Assembly (NCBI GenBank): GCA_003045895.1
Contig: PZPC01000047.1
Coordinates: 1-40,570, forward strand
Direction of reading: 5' to 3'
DNA length: 40,570 bases
From: Bacteroidota bacterium
GTDB lineage: Bacteria > Bacteroidota > Bacteroidia > Chitinophagales > Saprospiraceae
The notes beneath the pieces were generated by a model. It worked only from the letters and a program-made list of their open reading frames with translations. It did no database searches and was not told the DNA's origin. Positions 25,970 to 34,300 of the stretch are shown piece after piece; position 1 is the stretch's first letter, and each line of letters starts with the position of its first letter. The position numbers were made by a program, and so were the translations under genes.

Positions 25970-25999
25970 TTGTTGGTAAAGACCAGATAACTATTTTCG
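25970..25999 (+). promoter_or_regulatory. Promoter of tig
   Basis: TTG at 25970-25972, 19 bases, TATTTTCG at 25992-25999 (one mismatch to TAnnTTTG). The leader to the ATG at 26026 would be about 20 nt. Confidence 0.45.
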
Positions 26000-26025
26000 C
26001 AAACCCACTTTTCGCATCATTTGCT

Positions 26026-27459
26026 ATGGCTACGATTACCAGAGACGATATTGACCAATTGAATGTTAACCTGACGGTTAATGTGCAGAAAGAGGATTAC
26101 CTGGCAGACTTCCAAAAAGAACTCAAACGCTACCGCTCCCAGGCGCAGCTCAAGGGTTTCCGCAAAGGCAAGACCCCGATGTCAGTCGTCCTGAAAATGT
26201 ACGGCCGGAACATCCTGGCCGACATCGTCAATCGCCAGTTGCAGGACGAGTTGTCCAAATTCCTCTTTGACGAAGAGAAGAAAATCGATTTTCTGGGCCA
26301 GCCCATTCCGGCAGAAGACCAGGAAGAGATTGACTTTAATGCTACCGCGCCCACCGACTACATCTTCAAGTTCGATCTCGGCCTGGCGCCGCAATTTGAG
26401 GTGCAAGGCGTGGAAGACCAGCACACGTTCGAGCAGTTGGTCGTCACGCCCAGCGATACCCTCCTGGACGAAGAGCTCCAGAACCTGCGCAAGCGCTTCG
26501 GGGAATCGGCTGAAGTAGATGAGCCGGTTGCCGAAAAAGACATCATCACCCTGCAAGGGATAGAATTGGAAGATGGCGCCCCCAAGCCGGGCGGTATCGA
26601 GAAGGAGTTTACCCTCTTTATCGAAAACATCACGGATACTGCCCGCGAAGCTTTCCTCGGCAAAGAGAAAGGCGCCCAGGCCGTACTGAATGTATTCGAG
26701 CTCGAAGCCAAGACCAGCGCCAGCCACGTGCGCAAGTACCTGTTGGGGCTGGACGAAGCCGATGATCGCGAGATCTCCGACACCTTCGAACTGACCATCG
26801 GAAAAATCTCCCGCCATACCCCGGCGGAGATGGACGAAGCCTTTTTTGCCCAGGCCTTTGGCGAAGGCGACGTAACAACCGCAGAAGAGGCCAAAGCCAA
26901 AATCAAAGCCGATTACCAGCAGTATTTTGCCAAGCAGGCAGATGCCCTCCTGTTCCGCGACTTCCAGGAATACCTGATGGCGCAGAACCCCATGGACTTC
27001 CCCGAGGATTTCCTCAAGCGGTGGTTGCTCATCTCCAACGAAAAGAACACCAAAGCAGCCATTGAACAAGGCTTTGAAGGCTTCAAGAAAGGCTTGCAGT
27101 GGACCATGCTGCGCGAGAAACTGATCAAGCACTTCGAACTGGACATCACGGCCGACGAACTGCGCGCCCACTTTACCGAACAGGTGCGCGGCTACTTCGG
27201 CGGCGGCGCGCCCGACTGGCTGACGCCGGAAATGCTCGACGGCATGGTAGACCGGATGATGAAGGAAGAAAAGACCGTCAAAGAAAAATTTGACGAGCTG
27301 ATGAACGAGAAGATCAGCCAGGCCCTGCACGCTGGCTACAACCTGGTACCAAAGACCGTTGATCCGGAGGCTTTCCAGGCTATTATTACGGCAGCCCAGG
27401 CCCAGGCCCAGGCCGAATCGGCCTTGTTGGACGAAGAAGAAGACGAAGAAGAAGAGTAA
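26026..27459 (+). CDS. tig: Trigger factor
   Basis: 477 residues, ATG start. Ribosome-associated chaperone meeting nascent chains. The N-terminal ribosome-binding domain (about 1-120) holds the contact loop LKGFRKGKTPMSVVLKMYG. The middle domain (about 155-250) is the degenerate FKBP-like segment seen in Bacteroidota, without obvious prolyl-isomerase residues. A long helical C-terminal domain follows (MDEAFFAQAFGEGDVTTAEE to NLVPKTVD), and the chain ends in a glutamate/aspartate-rich tail (DEEEDEEEE). Slightly longer than the E. coli protein (432). Followed by clpP and clpX, the order conserved in many bacteria. Confidence 0.95.
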   Translation: MATITRDDIDQLNVNLTVNVQKEDYLADFQKELKRYRSQAQLKGFRKGKTPMSVVLKMYGRNILADIVNRQLQDELSKFLFDEEKKIDFLGQPIPAEDQEEIDFNATAPTDYIFKFDLGLAPQFEVQGVEDQHTFEQLVVTPSDTLLDEELQNLRKRFGESAEVDEPVAEKDIITLQGIELEDGAPKPGGIEKEFTLFIENITDTAREAFLGKEKGAQAVLNVFELEAKTSASHVRKYLLGLDEADDREISDTFELTIGKISRHTPAEMDEAFFAQAFGEGDVTTAEEAKAKIKADYQQYFAKQADALLFRDFQEYLMAQNPMDFPEDFLKRWLLISNEKNTKAAIEQGFEGFKKGLQWTMLREKLIKHFELDITADELRAHFTEQVRGYFGGGAPDWLTPEMLDGMVDRMMKEEKTVKEKFDELMNEKISQALHAGYNLVPKTVDPEAFQAIITAAQAQAQAESALLDEEEDEEEE

Positions 27460-27516
27460 GCTCATTCAACCAGTCTGGTTCCTCGTTGTTATTAGATAGA
27501 ATAAAATATAACGCCA

Positions 27517-28227
27517 ATGTTTCCTAAGGACGAATTTATGAAGTATGCTACTCAGCACCTCGGTATGAGTACCATGCACCTCGAAAGATATGCTGACAAA
27601 AGCACCCAGGCCATGCCTCCCAACATCCAGGGCTTCACCCCTAACGTGATTGAGGAACGCCAGATGAATATTGTCGGCCTGGACGTCTTCAGCCGCCTGA
27701 TGATGGATCGTATTATTTTCATGGGTTTACCCGTGAACGACTACGTAGCCAACGTCATCCAGGCACAAATGCTGTTCCTGGAGTCGACTGACCCCAAGCG
27801 CGACATCCAAATGTTCATCAACAGCCCCGGTGGTTCGGTGATCGCTGGTTTGGGCATCTACGACACCATGCAGTACGTAACCCCCGACGTAGGGACCATC
27901 TGTACGGGATTGGCGGCTTCAATGGGCGCCGTCCTGCTGGCTGCCGGCACCAAGGGCAAGCGCTCTTGTTTGGGCCACAGCCGGGTGATGATTCACCAAC
28001 CCCTGGGTGGCATGCAAGGACAGGTGTCTGACATGGAAATCAGCTACCGCCTGATCAAGCAGATGCAGAAGGAATTGTACGACATCCTCAGCCACCATAC
28101 GGGCAAGGATTACGAAACCATCGAAAAAGATTGTGACCGCGACAACTGGTTGACCTCTTCCGAAGCCAAAGAATATGGCCTGGTGGATGAAGTGCTGGAT
28201 CGCAACAATCCCCGGGAGAAGAAATAA
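27517..28227 (+). CDS. clpP: ClpP protease subunit
   Basis: 236 residues from the ATG at 27517 (later ATGs at codons 8, 17 and 20 are possible). Serine peptidase of the ClpXP complex. The triad is intact: Ser135 in TGLAASMGAV, His160 in SRVMIHQPLGG and Asp209 in EKDCDRDNWL. The N-terminal stretch before FTPNVIEERQM (about 40 residues) is longer than in E. coli and is likely a propeptide cleaved on maturation. Lies 57 bases after tig and 120 bases before clpX; a strong hairpin with T-run separates clpP from clpX. Confidence 0.97.
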   Translation: MFPKDEFMKYATQHLGMSTMHLERYADKSTQAMPPNIQGFTPNVIEERQMNIVGLDVFSRLMMDRIIFMGLPVNDYVANVIQAQMLFLESTDPKRDIQMFINSPGGSVIAGLGIYDTMQYVTPDVGTICTGLAASMGAVLLAAGTKGKRSCLGHSRVMIHQPLGGMQGQVSDMEISYRLIKQMQKELYDILSHHTGKDYETIEKDCDRDNWLTSSEAKEYGLVDEVLDRNNPREKK

Positions 28228-28243
28228 TTTTTGCTATATTTAA

Positions 28244-28308
28244 GGGAGAATCCACCTTTTAGTCTTGCTGCTTAAGCTACCCAAAGGTCGGTTCTCCCCA
28301 CTTTTTCC
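28244..28308 (+). terminator. Attenuator-like hairpin between clpP and clpX
   Basis: A long stem with arms 28244-28259 and 28283-28298 (GGGAGAA...CCTTT against AAAGG...TTCTCCC, one mismatch and one wobble in 16 positions), a 23-base loop, then CCACTTTTTCC. It has the shape of an intrinsic terminator in the middle of the operon, which could reduce clpX relative to clpP. Confidence 0.65.
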
Positions 28309-28347
28309 TGTACTTTAATCCAATCAGCTCCTCGATAAATTACCATT

Positions 28348-29613
28348 ATGCGGCGTACCAAACAAAACTACCGGTGTTCTTTTTGCGGACGGGACAAGTC
28401 GGAAGCAATGATCCTCATCGCAGGCATTGAAGGACACATTTGTGAAGTTTGTGTCGAACAAGCTGGCGAAATTGTACAGGAAGAATTGTACGGTGGCGCG
28501 ACGCCGGCGACTTCTCCTTTCGTAGAGCCCAGCAAGGAAGTCCCGGGCAGTAAACTCAACATCAACCCCCAACAGATCAAGGAGCACCTCGATCAGTACA
28601 TCATCAACCAGGACGACGCCAAGAAAGTGCTCGCCGTAGCCGTTTACAACCACTACAAGCGCCTGGCCCAACCCGTGCGGGAAGATGATGTGGAAATTGA
28701 AAAAAGCAATATCGTTTTTGTGGGCCGTACCGGTACCGGCAAAACCTTACTGGCCAAAACCATTGCCCGGCTGCTGAATGTACCTTTTGCGATTGTGGAT
28801 GCAACCGTGTTTACCGAAGCGGGTTACGTAGGCGAAGACGTGGAAAGCATCCTGAGCCGCTTGCTCCAGGTTTGCGACTACGATGTGGCCGCCGCCGAGC
28901 GCGGTATTGTTTACATTGACGAAATTGACAAAATTGCCCGCAAGTCCGACAACCCCAGCATTACCCGCGACGTGTCGGGCGAAGGGGTGCAGCAGGCTTT
29001 GCTCAAGATGCTGGAAGGAACGGATGTCAACGTACCCCCCCAGGGCGGTCGCAAGCACCCGGAACAGAAGTTGGTCAAGATCAACACCAGCAACATCCTC
29101 TTCGTGTGCGGAGGCGCTTTCGACGGCATCGAAAAGGTCATCAGCCGCCGCCTGAATACCCAGGTCATTGGCTACCGCGGGGAAGGTAAAGAAGAATTCG
29201 ACCGCGAAAATATGCTCAGCTACGTGAATCACCAGGACCTGAAGTCCTTCGGCCTGATTCCTGAATTGCTCGGCCGACTGCCCGTGCTGACCTACCTGGA
29301 TCCGCTCGATCAGGAGGCGCTCAAGCGCATTATGACTGTTCCGAAGAACTCCCTGCTGCGGCAGTACCAGAAATTGTTCGACCTGGAAGGCATTGCGCTT
29401 ACTTTCACGCCGGAAGCCATCGATGTCATTGCCGAAAAGGCACTCGAATTCAAACTGGGGGCCCGGGGCCTGCGGTCGATCTGCGAGGCCATCATGACCG
29501 ATGCCATGTTTGAGTTGCCCAGCCAGAAAGATGTCAAAGCCTTCGAAATTACGGCCAATTACGCCCTGGAAAAACTCAGCCGCTCGAAATTGAATCGCCT
29601 GAAGGCGGCTTAA
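28348..29613 (+). CDS. clpX: ClpX ATPase, zinc-binding unfoldase
   Basis: 421 residues, ATG start. N-terminal C4 zinc domain (Cys10, Cys13, Cys32, Cys35). AAA+ module: Walker A GRTGTGKT (126-133; Arg127 where proline is usual), pore loop GYVG (159-162), Walker [11 protein letters not shown] (Asp191, Glu192), the ClpX-specific [16 protein letters not shown], sensor-type [15 protein letters not shown] and a C-terminal [13 protein letters not shown] with sensor-2 arginine. The ClpP-docking tripeptide appears as IGY (274-276) instead of the common IGF or VGF. Unfolds tagged substrates for ClpP. A strong hairpin follows the stop. Confidence 0.97.
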   Translation: MRRTKQNYRCSFCGRDKSEAMILIAGIEGHICEVCVEQAGEIVQEELYGGATPATSPFVEPSKEVPGSKLNINPQQIKEHLDQYIINQDDAKKVLAVAVYNHYKRLAQPVREDDVEIEKSNIVFVGRTGTGKTLLAKTIARLLNVPFAIVDATVFTEAGYVGEDVESILSRLLQVCDYDVAAAERGIVYIDEIDKIARKSDNPSITRDVSGEGVQQALLKMLEGTDVNVPPQGGRKHPEQKLVKINTSNILFVCGGAFDGIEKVISRRLNTQVIGYRGEGKEEFDRENMLSYVNHQDLKSFGLIPELLGRLPVLTYLDPLDQEALKRIMTVPKNSLLRQYQKLFDLEGIALTFTPEAIDVIAEKALEFKLGARGLRSICEAIMTDAMFELPSQKDVKAFEITANYALEKLSRSKLNRLKAA

Positions 29614-29639
29614 CCCCGCTTACTTTAAAAGGCAGCTAA

Positions 29640-29674
29640 CGAACGCCACCCCGGATTCTCCGGGGTGGCGTTCG
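29640..29674 (+). terminator. Terminator of clpX
   Basis: Perfect 15-bp arms CGAACGCCACCCCGG and its complement around a 5-base loop (29655-29659), 27 bases after the stop codon. Only a weak T-run follows. Confidence 0.7.
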
Positions 29675-29702
29675 TCGTTGGAGGGCGCGCAGCGCATCTC
29701 CG

Positions 29703-29868
29703 ACCTCCGAGGTTTACGGCCAAATCCGAAGGTAAAATTCCCCGTATCCGCACTTAAACAGTATTAACCTCCGAGGTCTACACGGGGTAAACCTCCGAGG
29801 TTCGTACGTGTTATTCCGTAAAATGATTTGATAGAATCGCTCTGGAAGTTGGGTAAACCTCGGAGGTT
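29703..29868. repeat. Four copies of the odd palindrome AACCTC-S-GAGGTT
   Basis: Centres at 29708, 29772, 29796 and 29862 (spacing 64, 24, 66). Copies 3 and 4 share the longer context GGGTAAACCTC-S-GAGGTT, with central C in one and G in the other. They lie in a 483-base gene-free stretch (29614-30096) between clpX and the DoxX-like gene. Confidence 0.7.
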
Positions 29869-29880
29869 GAAACAGACTTA

Positions 29881-29922
29881 GCGGCCTGGCTGATTTGGCG
29901 ATAGCCGCCGCAGCCAGGCCGC
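29881..29922. other. Strong stem-loop in the clpX-DoxX gap
   Basis: Arms GCGGCCTGGCTG (29881-29892) and CAGCCAGGCCGC (29911-29922), with a second small GGCG/CGCC pairing in the loop. No T-run on either side, 13 bases after the last AACCTC-type palindrome. Role unknown. Confidence 0.55.
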
Positions 29923-30096
29923 CAACACTTTGTTACGGACAACCTAATCCCCATTTTTATTAGGCTATCTGGCGAATGGCTGAATAATATTTTATGTATT
30001 AGCAAAAAAAGCTACAATAATTTCAAATTTATACCCATATTGTGTTGATGTAGCCACATCTTTAAGTGCCAATTTTTTCATTAAAACCACCTATTT

Positions 30097-30465
30097 ATGA
30101 ATGCTTTACTTAATCTGGGCAAGTATTTCTTTGCCCTCCCTTTTGCTGTTTTTGGGGTCTTCCACTTCATGAGCGCCAACGACATGGCGGGCATGGTTCC
30201 ACTGCCGGGAGGTGCCATTTGGATTTACCTGACGGGAGCGGGCCTGATTGCCGCAGCCGTTTCTATTGTTATCGGCAAGCTGGATAAGCTGGCGACTTTC
30301 CTTTTGGGCGTTATGCTACTGATTTTCGTGGTAACGCTCCATCTGAAAGGAGCCGCTGCCGGAGACCAGGCTGCCACCAGTAGCTTATTGAAGGATCTGG
30401 CGCTGGCTGGCGCCGCCTGGATGTACGCTGGCCACCTGGCTAAAGACAATGCCGTGATTGGTTAA
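30097..30465 (+). CDS. DoxX-like small membrane protein
   Basis: 122 residues, ATG start. Four hydrophobic helices (about 8-25, 41-60, 65-84, 98-115), with FAVFGVFHFMSANDMAGMVP between the first two and LVTLHLKGAA-like and KDLALAGAAWMYAGHLAKD segments, as in the DoxX/DoxD superfamily of inner-membrane proteins. Members take part in redox or stress-linked complexes, but no specific role can be read here. Stand-alone, with a strong terminator 20 bases after its stop. The upstream region is AT-rich and contains no clear consensus promoter. Confidence 0.82.
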   Translation: MNALLNLGKYFFALPFAVFGVFHFMSANDMAGMVPLPGGAIWIYLTGAGLIAAAVSIVIGKLDKLATFLLGVMLLIFVVTLHLKGAAAGDQAATSSLLKDLALAGAAWMYAGHLAKDNAVIG

Positions 30466-30484
30466 ATTCTCGGATACAAGTAGC

Positions 30485-30528
30485 AACACCAGCCCCCGAT
30501 TCGGTTGCGAATTGGGGGCTGGTGTTTT
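30485..30528 (+). terminator. Terminator of the DoxX-like gene
   Basis: 19-base arms (30485-30503 and 30508-30526) with one wobble pair and a GTTG loop, followed by TTTTAT. Its last bases touch the left end of element E2. Confidence 0.85.
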
Positions 30529-30711
30529 ATAGTCCTCCAAGGCGAAATTAATGAATTTTGACTCGCTCTTTTCCCGCCTCGCTACGTTGAAAAGCCTCGC
30601 CAATGCGCTGCGTTTCCTACGTTTCGCTTCGCGGCTTCTTCGAGGTTTCGCCTTGCGAGTCGAAAAAATAGCGTCGTCAATTTTTCACAAATCCTGCCTT
30701 GGAGGACTATA
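30528..30711. repeat. Inverted-repeat-bounded element E2 (184 bp)
   Basis: Perfect 16-bp terminal inverted repeats (30528-30543 and 30696-30711; TATAGTCCTCCAAGGC and its complement). Inside are a second pair GACTCGC/GCGAGTC (30560-30566 and 30655-30661) and a third imperfect pair AAGCCTCG/CGAGGTTT, so the whole can fold on itself. It shares words such as GCTGCGTT, CGCTCTT and TTGAAAAG with E1. No gene inside. It begins exactly at the T-run of the DoxX terminator. Confidence 0.7.
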
Positions 30712-30730
30712 GATCGTTAGATCAGGACAA

Positions 30731-30766
30731 TAAAAAACCGGACACTAAGAGGAAAGTGCCCGGTTT
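30731..30766 (-). terminator. Minus-strand terminator
   Basis: Arms 30736-30746 and 30755-30765 form an 11-bp stem; the single imperfect position is an allowed G-U pair only in minus-strand RNA, and the minus strand continues into TTTTTTATTG. It ends a transcript coming from higher coordinates, where no annotated gene lies on the minus strand. Confidence 0.75.
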
Positions 30767-30787
30767 GGTACCCTAAAACTTGATCAC

Positions 30788-30835
30788 CTACCTTCGCAGG
30801 TAATCTTTTAAAAAAAACCGTGTAATTTTCAGCAT
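30788..30835 (-). CDS. Possible 15-residue basic peptide inside the candidate small transcript
   Basis: ATG at 30835, TAG at 30790-30788, product MLKITRFFLKDYLRR: five basic residues, one acidic and an amphipathic pattern. It lies about 49 nt into the predicted transcript, and its stop overlaps the GNRA hairpin. The 16 bases around the start (CAAAATGCTGAAAATT on the minus strand) recur at 30940-30925, where the following frame diverges. Could be a leader peptide, a small membrane-active peptide, or chance; length alone gives little support. Confidence 0.25.
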   Translation of the reverse strand: MLKITRFFLKDYLRR

Positions 30836-30889
30836 TTTGACATACTATACTTCATGTAATTGATATCCTGTTACGCTTTGATAACAATT

Positions 30890-30920
30890 CAAAAATAGGT
30901 TGATTTTTTCGTGAACACAA
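30890..30920 (-). promoter_or_regulatory. Minus-strand promoter of the small transcript
   Basis: TTG at 30920-30918, exactly 20 bases, TATTTTTG at 30897-30890: a full match to the Bacteroidota consensus in a gene-free region. The remainder of the gap up to 31304 shows no gene; a near-consensus TACTTTG (31224-31230) might serve the downstream protease. Confidence 0.6.
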
Positions 30921-31304
30921 GGTCAATTTTCAGCATTTTGTTGGCATTCATTTTTAGTATTTCTTTCTATAAACAGGATCCAAATAACTGTTTATCATGA
31001 CTATTAAAATAATCTTATTGCAACATTTTATCGCCACAAGCATCCGCCTTCGGTCCGCCAGGTGATGAAGCCCATTCCCCGAAAACCATTTCAACCCTGC
31101 TTTTATTCCTGGCCTGACTCAATCCTTTAAATGTAAAGCCTTTCCTTTGTCTCCTACCTGCTATTTCATTTACTGGGTATCCTTCAGGAAATTATTTTTC
31201 TTAATTTTAGACTTTAGTTGGTGTACTTTGATCCAAACAGGCAATCTGCCCGATCGCCTAAACCCGCGGTTATAACTTAATCATCAAACAACATTCAGGA
31301 CATT

Positions 31305-34300
31305 ATGCAAAAGCTATTTGTAATGCTTTTGTTGCTAGCTACGGTATGTGCAACGCTCAATAGCCAAACCGACAGTCGACTAGCAGCGGTAAAAACGCCT
31401 CTCACCGAGGTAGAACAACTTCAACTCCCTCACTGGGACAACAAGCAACTCCTGGCCGAAGAAATGGCGCGTCGCGGGCCCGGCATCGCACCCCGGTTTG
31501 CGCAAACCATGGCGGTGGATGTGTCGCCGGCCACCCACGGCCAGTGGGAAGTGCGGGGCAACCAGGCCATCTGGCGCTTGCGCGTACCTTCGCCGGGCGC
31601 CAAATCGCTGAACTTCGGTTTCGACCAGTTCGTGATGCCTGCCGGCGGGCAAATGCTGATCTATACCCCCGATCTAACGGAAATCCAGGGGCCCTTTACA
31701 CCAGCCGATAACGATGAACACGAAGAACTCTGGACCCCCGTCATCGCTGGCGATGAAATGGTCATTGAAGTGCAGGTGCCAGCAGCTAACAAGCACCTGC
31801 TGCGCCTGCACCTGAAGTCCGTCAACCACGACTTCCTGGGCTTTACCAGCGTAGCCAGCGTACTTTCTGGTTCCTGCAACCTCGACGTCGTTTGTAGCGC
31901 GGCCGACGGCTGGGGAATCGTGGACCAGTACCGCGACATCATCCAATCCGTCGCCGTGATTTCTACCGGTGGCGGCACCTTCTGCACCGGCTTCCTGGTG
32001 AACAATGCCCGCCAGGATTGTACCCCGTTGTTCATGACGGCCAACCACTGTGGCATCAACCAGGGCAATGCCCCCAGTTTGGTGGTCTACTGGAATTTTG
32101 TCAACAGCGTTTGTCGGGCGCCCGGCAGCCCGGCCAGCGGCCAGAATGGCAACGGTGTCCTGGCTGATTTCAATACGGGTGCGGTTTGGCGGGCTTCGGC
32201 TGCCGCCTCAGACGCGACGATCGTCGAACTTGATGACCCCGTCTCTCCGACCGCCAACGCCTGGTTTGCCGGCTGGGACGCCCGCGATATGCTGGAACCC
32301 GATACCGTGATTGCAGTCCACCACCCCAGCACCGACGAGAAGCGAATCAGCTTCCAGTTCGACGGCGTCTACCGCGGCGCATGGGGCAGTGGCAGTACGG
32401 CGGTACCGACGGGCAACCACCTCATCATTGAAGATTGGGACGTGGGCACCACCGAAGGGGGGTCTTCCGGATCGCCGATCTTCGACAGCGAAAAGCGGGT
32501 CATCGGTCAGCTCCACGGCGGTGCAGCAGCGTGCGGCAACAACAGCTACGACAGCTACGGCTGGTTACACAGTTCGTGGGAAGGTAACGGAACGCCGACC
32601 ACGCGCCTGCGCGACTGGCTGGATCCCGACAACACCGGCGTGCTGGTCATCGACGGCCGGGCCCAACTCCTGTGCAGCTACTTTGCGCAGGCCGCACCCG
32701 CCACACAGTCGCTCTGCGCACCGGCTACGGCCACTTACACCATCACGACGAGTGAAAACTTTACCGGCCCGATCAGCCTGAGCCTGGCCAATCTGCCGGC
32801 TGGCCTGACCGCCGTGTTTGACCAACAAACGGTCGCGCCGGGTGAAAGTACCCAAATGACCATCACGGGTACCGAAAACCTGGCGGGGGGCACCTACGCT
32901 TTCCAATTGCTGGGCAACGATGGCGAAAACGCCAGCAGCCAGACCCTGGCGCTAAACATCACGAGTGGGGTACCTGCGCTGCCAGCACTCCTGAATCCGA
33001 CCGACCAGGCTTTCGATCAATTAACCGCCCTCCTCTTGTCCTGGCAGGCGAATGCCCAGGCCACGGGCTACGATGTAGAGCTGGCTACGGACATGGATTT
33101 CAACGAGGTCATCAGCACGGGTACGGCAATCACTGGCACCACCTTCCTGGCGGGCGGGCTGGACATCAGTACCGTGTATTACTGGCACGTGCGGGCCCAC
33201 AACATTTGTGGTACCGGCGATTGGTCGACCGTCCGTAGCTTCGAAACCGGGGCGCTGAACTGCAGCATTAATCCCGCGCAAACGGAGGGGCTCACCATCG
33301 GGCCAGCGGCCAATACCCTTACCGTTTCGACCTTAATGGTCAGCCAACCCGGCACCATTGCCAGCGTTCGGTTGTCCAACCTGCGCACCAACCACACGTA
33401 CACCGGCGACCTGAGTGCCACCCTCACTTCTCCTGCCGGCACCGTCATCAACTTGTTTGGTCAGCCCGATTGCGACCAGGGCGGGATGGACGTCAGCTTT
33501 GATGATACGGCCACCGCTACGGCGGCTACTTTCCTGAGCACCTGCGACAACGCTGGCACCTCCATTGTCGGAGAATTTCAGCCACAGCAACCCCTGGGCA
33601 CCTTTAGCGGCGAGCCCGCCGCGGGCCTCTGGACCCTGACCATCCGGGACAACTTCAATGTGGATGGTGGCGACCTGCTGGGCTGGAACCTGGAATTTTG
33701 CACCCTTATTCCGTCTACCGTCAGTGTGACGCCCTCGGTAGAGACGGCCACTACCTGCGCCGACGGGGTAGCGGTACTGGACCTGACCCTCGGTACTGGA
33801 TTCAACAACGACATCACGCTCAGCGTCGACAACCTGCCTGCGGGCGCTACGGCCACCTTCGAAACGAACCCCGTAGCGCCGGGTACCACCGTCAGTGTAA
33901 CCATTGGCGGCCTGGCGACTGCTGGCAGCTTCCCCTTCACCTTCCGGGGTGATGACGGAACGGATACCGCCACGGCGGTGGTGCTGCTGGAAGTGCTGGC
34001 GGCCCCGGCGGCTCCCCAGTTGAATGCCCCTGGTAATACGGCAGTAGATGTGCCGCTCAATACCCTGATCAACTGGGACGCGACCCCGAATGCGGATGAT
34101 TACGTGCTGACCCTGTCTGCCAACGCCGACCTCAGTGACCCAACCCTGGTACAGGAAACCACCAATACCCTGGTAGCGGCACCTGGTCTGTTGTACAACA
34201 CGACTTACTTCTGGACGGTTACCCCCCGGAACGGTTGCGGCGAAGGTACGCCCAGTGAAGTGTTCAGCTTCACCACTATCCCCGATACCCGGATCACGGC

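Larger units (their letters stand above)
30731..30884 (-). ncRNA. Candidate small transcript of about 150 nt
   Basis: A complete transcription unit on the minus strand: promoter TTG-N20-TATTTTTG (30920-30890), expected start near 30884, a hairpin TACCT-GCGA-AGGTA with a GNRA tetraloop (30802-30789) and an intrinsic terminator with T-run (30766-30731). It may be a regulatory RNA, or a small mRNA since it holds a 15-codon ORF (30788-30835). Not matched to a known RNA family by eye. The region is strongly AT-rich compared with neighbours. Confidence 0.5.

Noticed and set aside
30925-30940. Second copy of the CAAAATGCTGAAAATT word as another small gene
   Set aside because: The following frame (15 codons) has no hairpin or terminator of its own and differs in sequence; it probably reflects a local duplication upstream of the small-transcript promoter.
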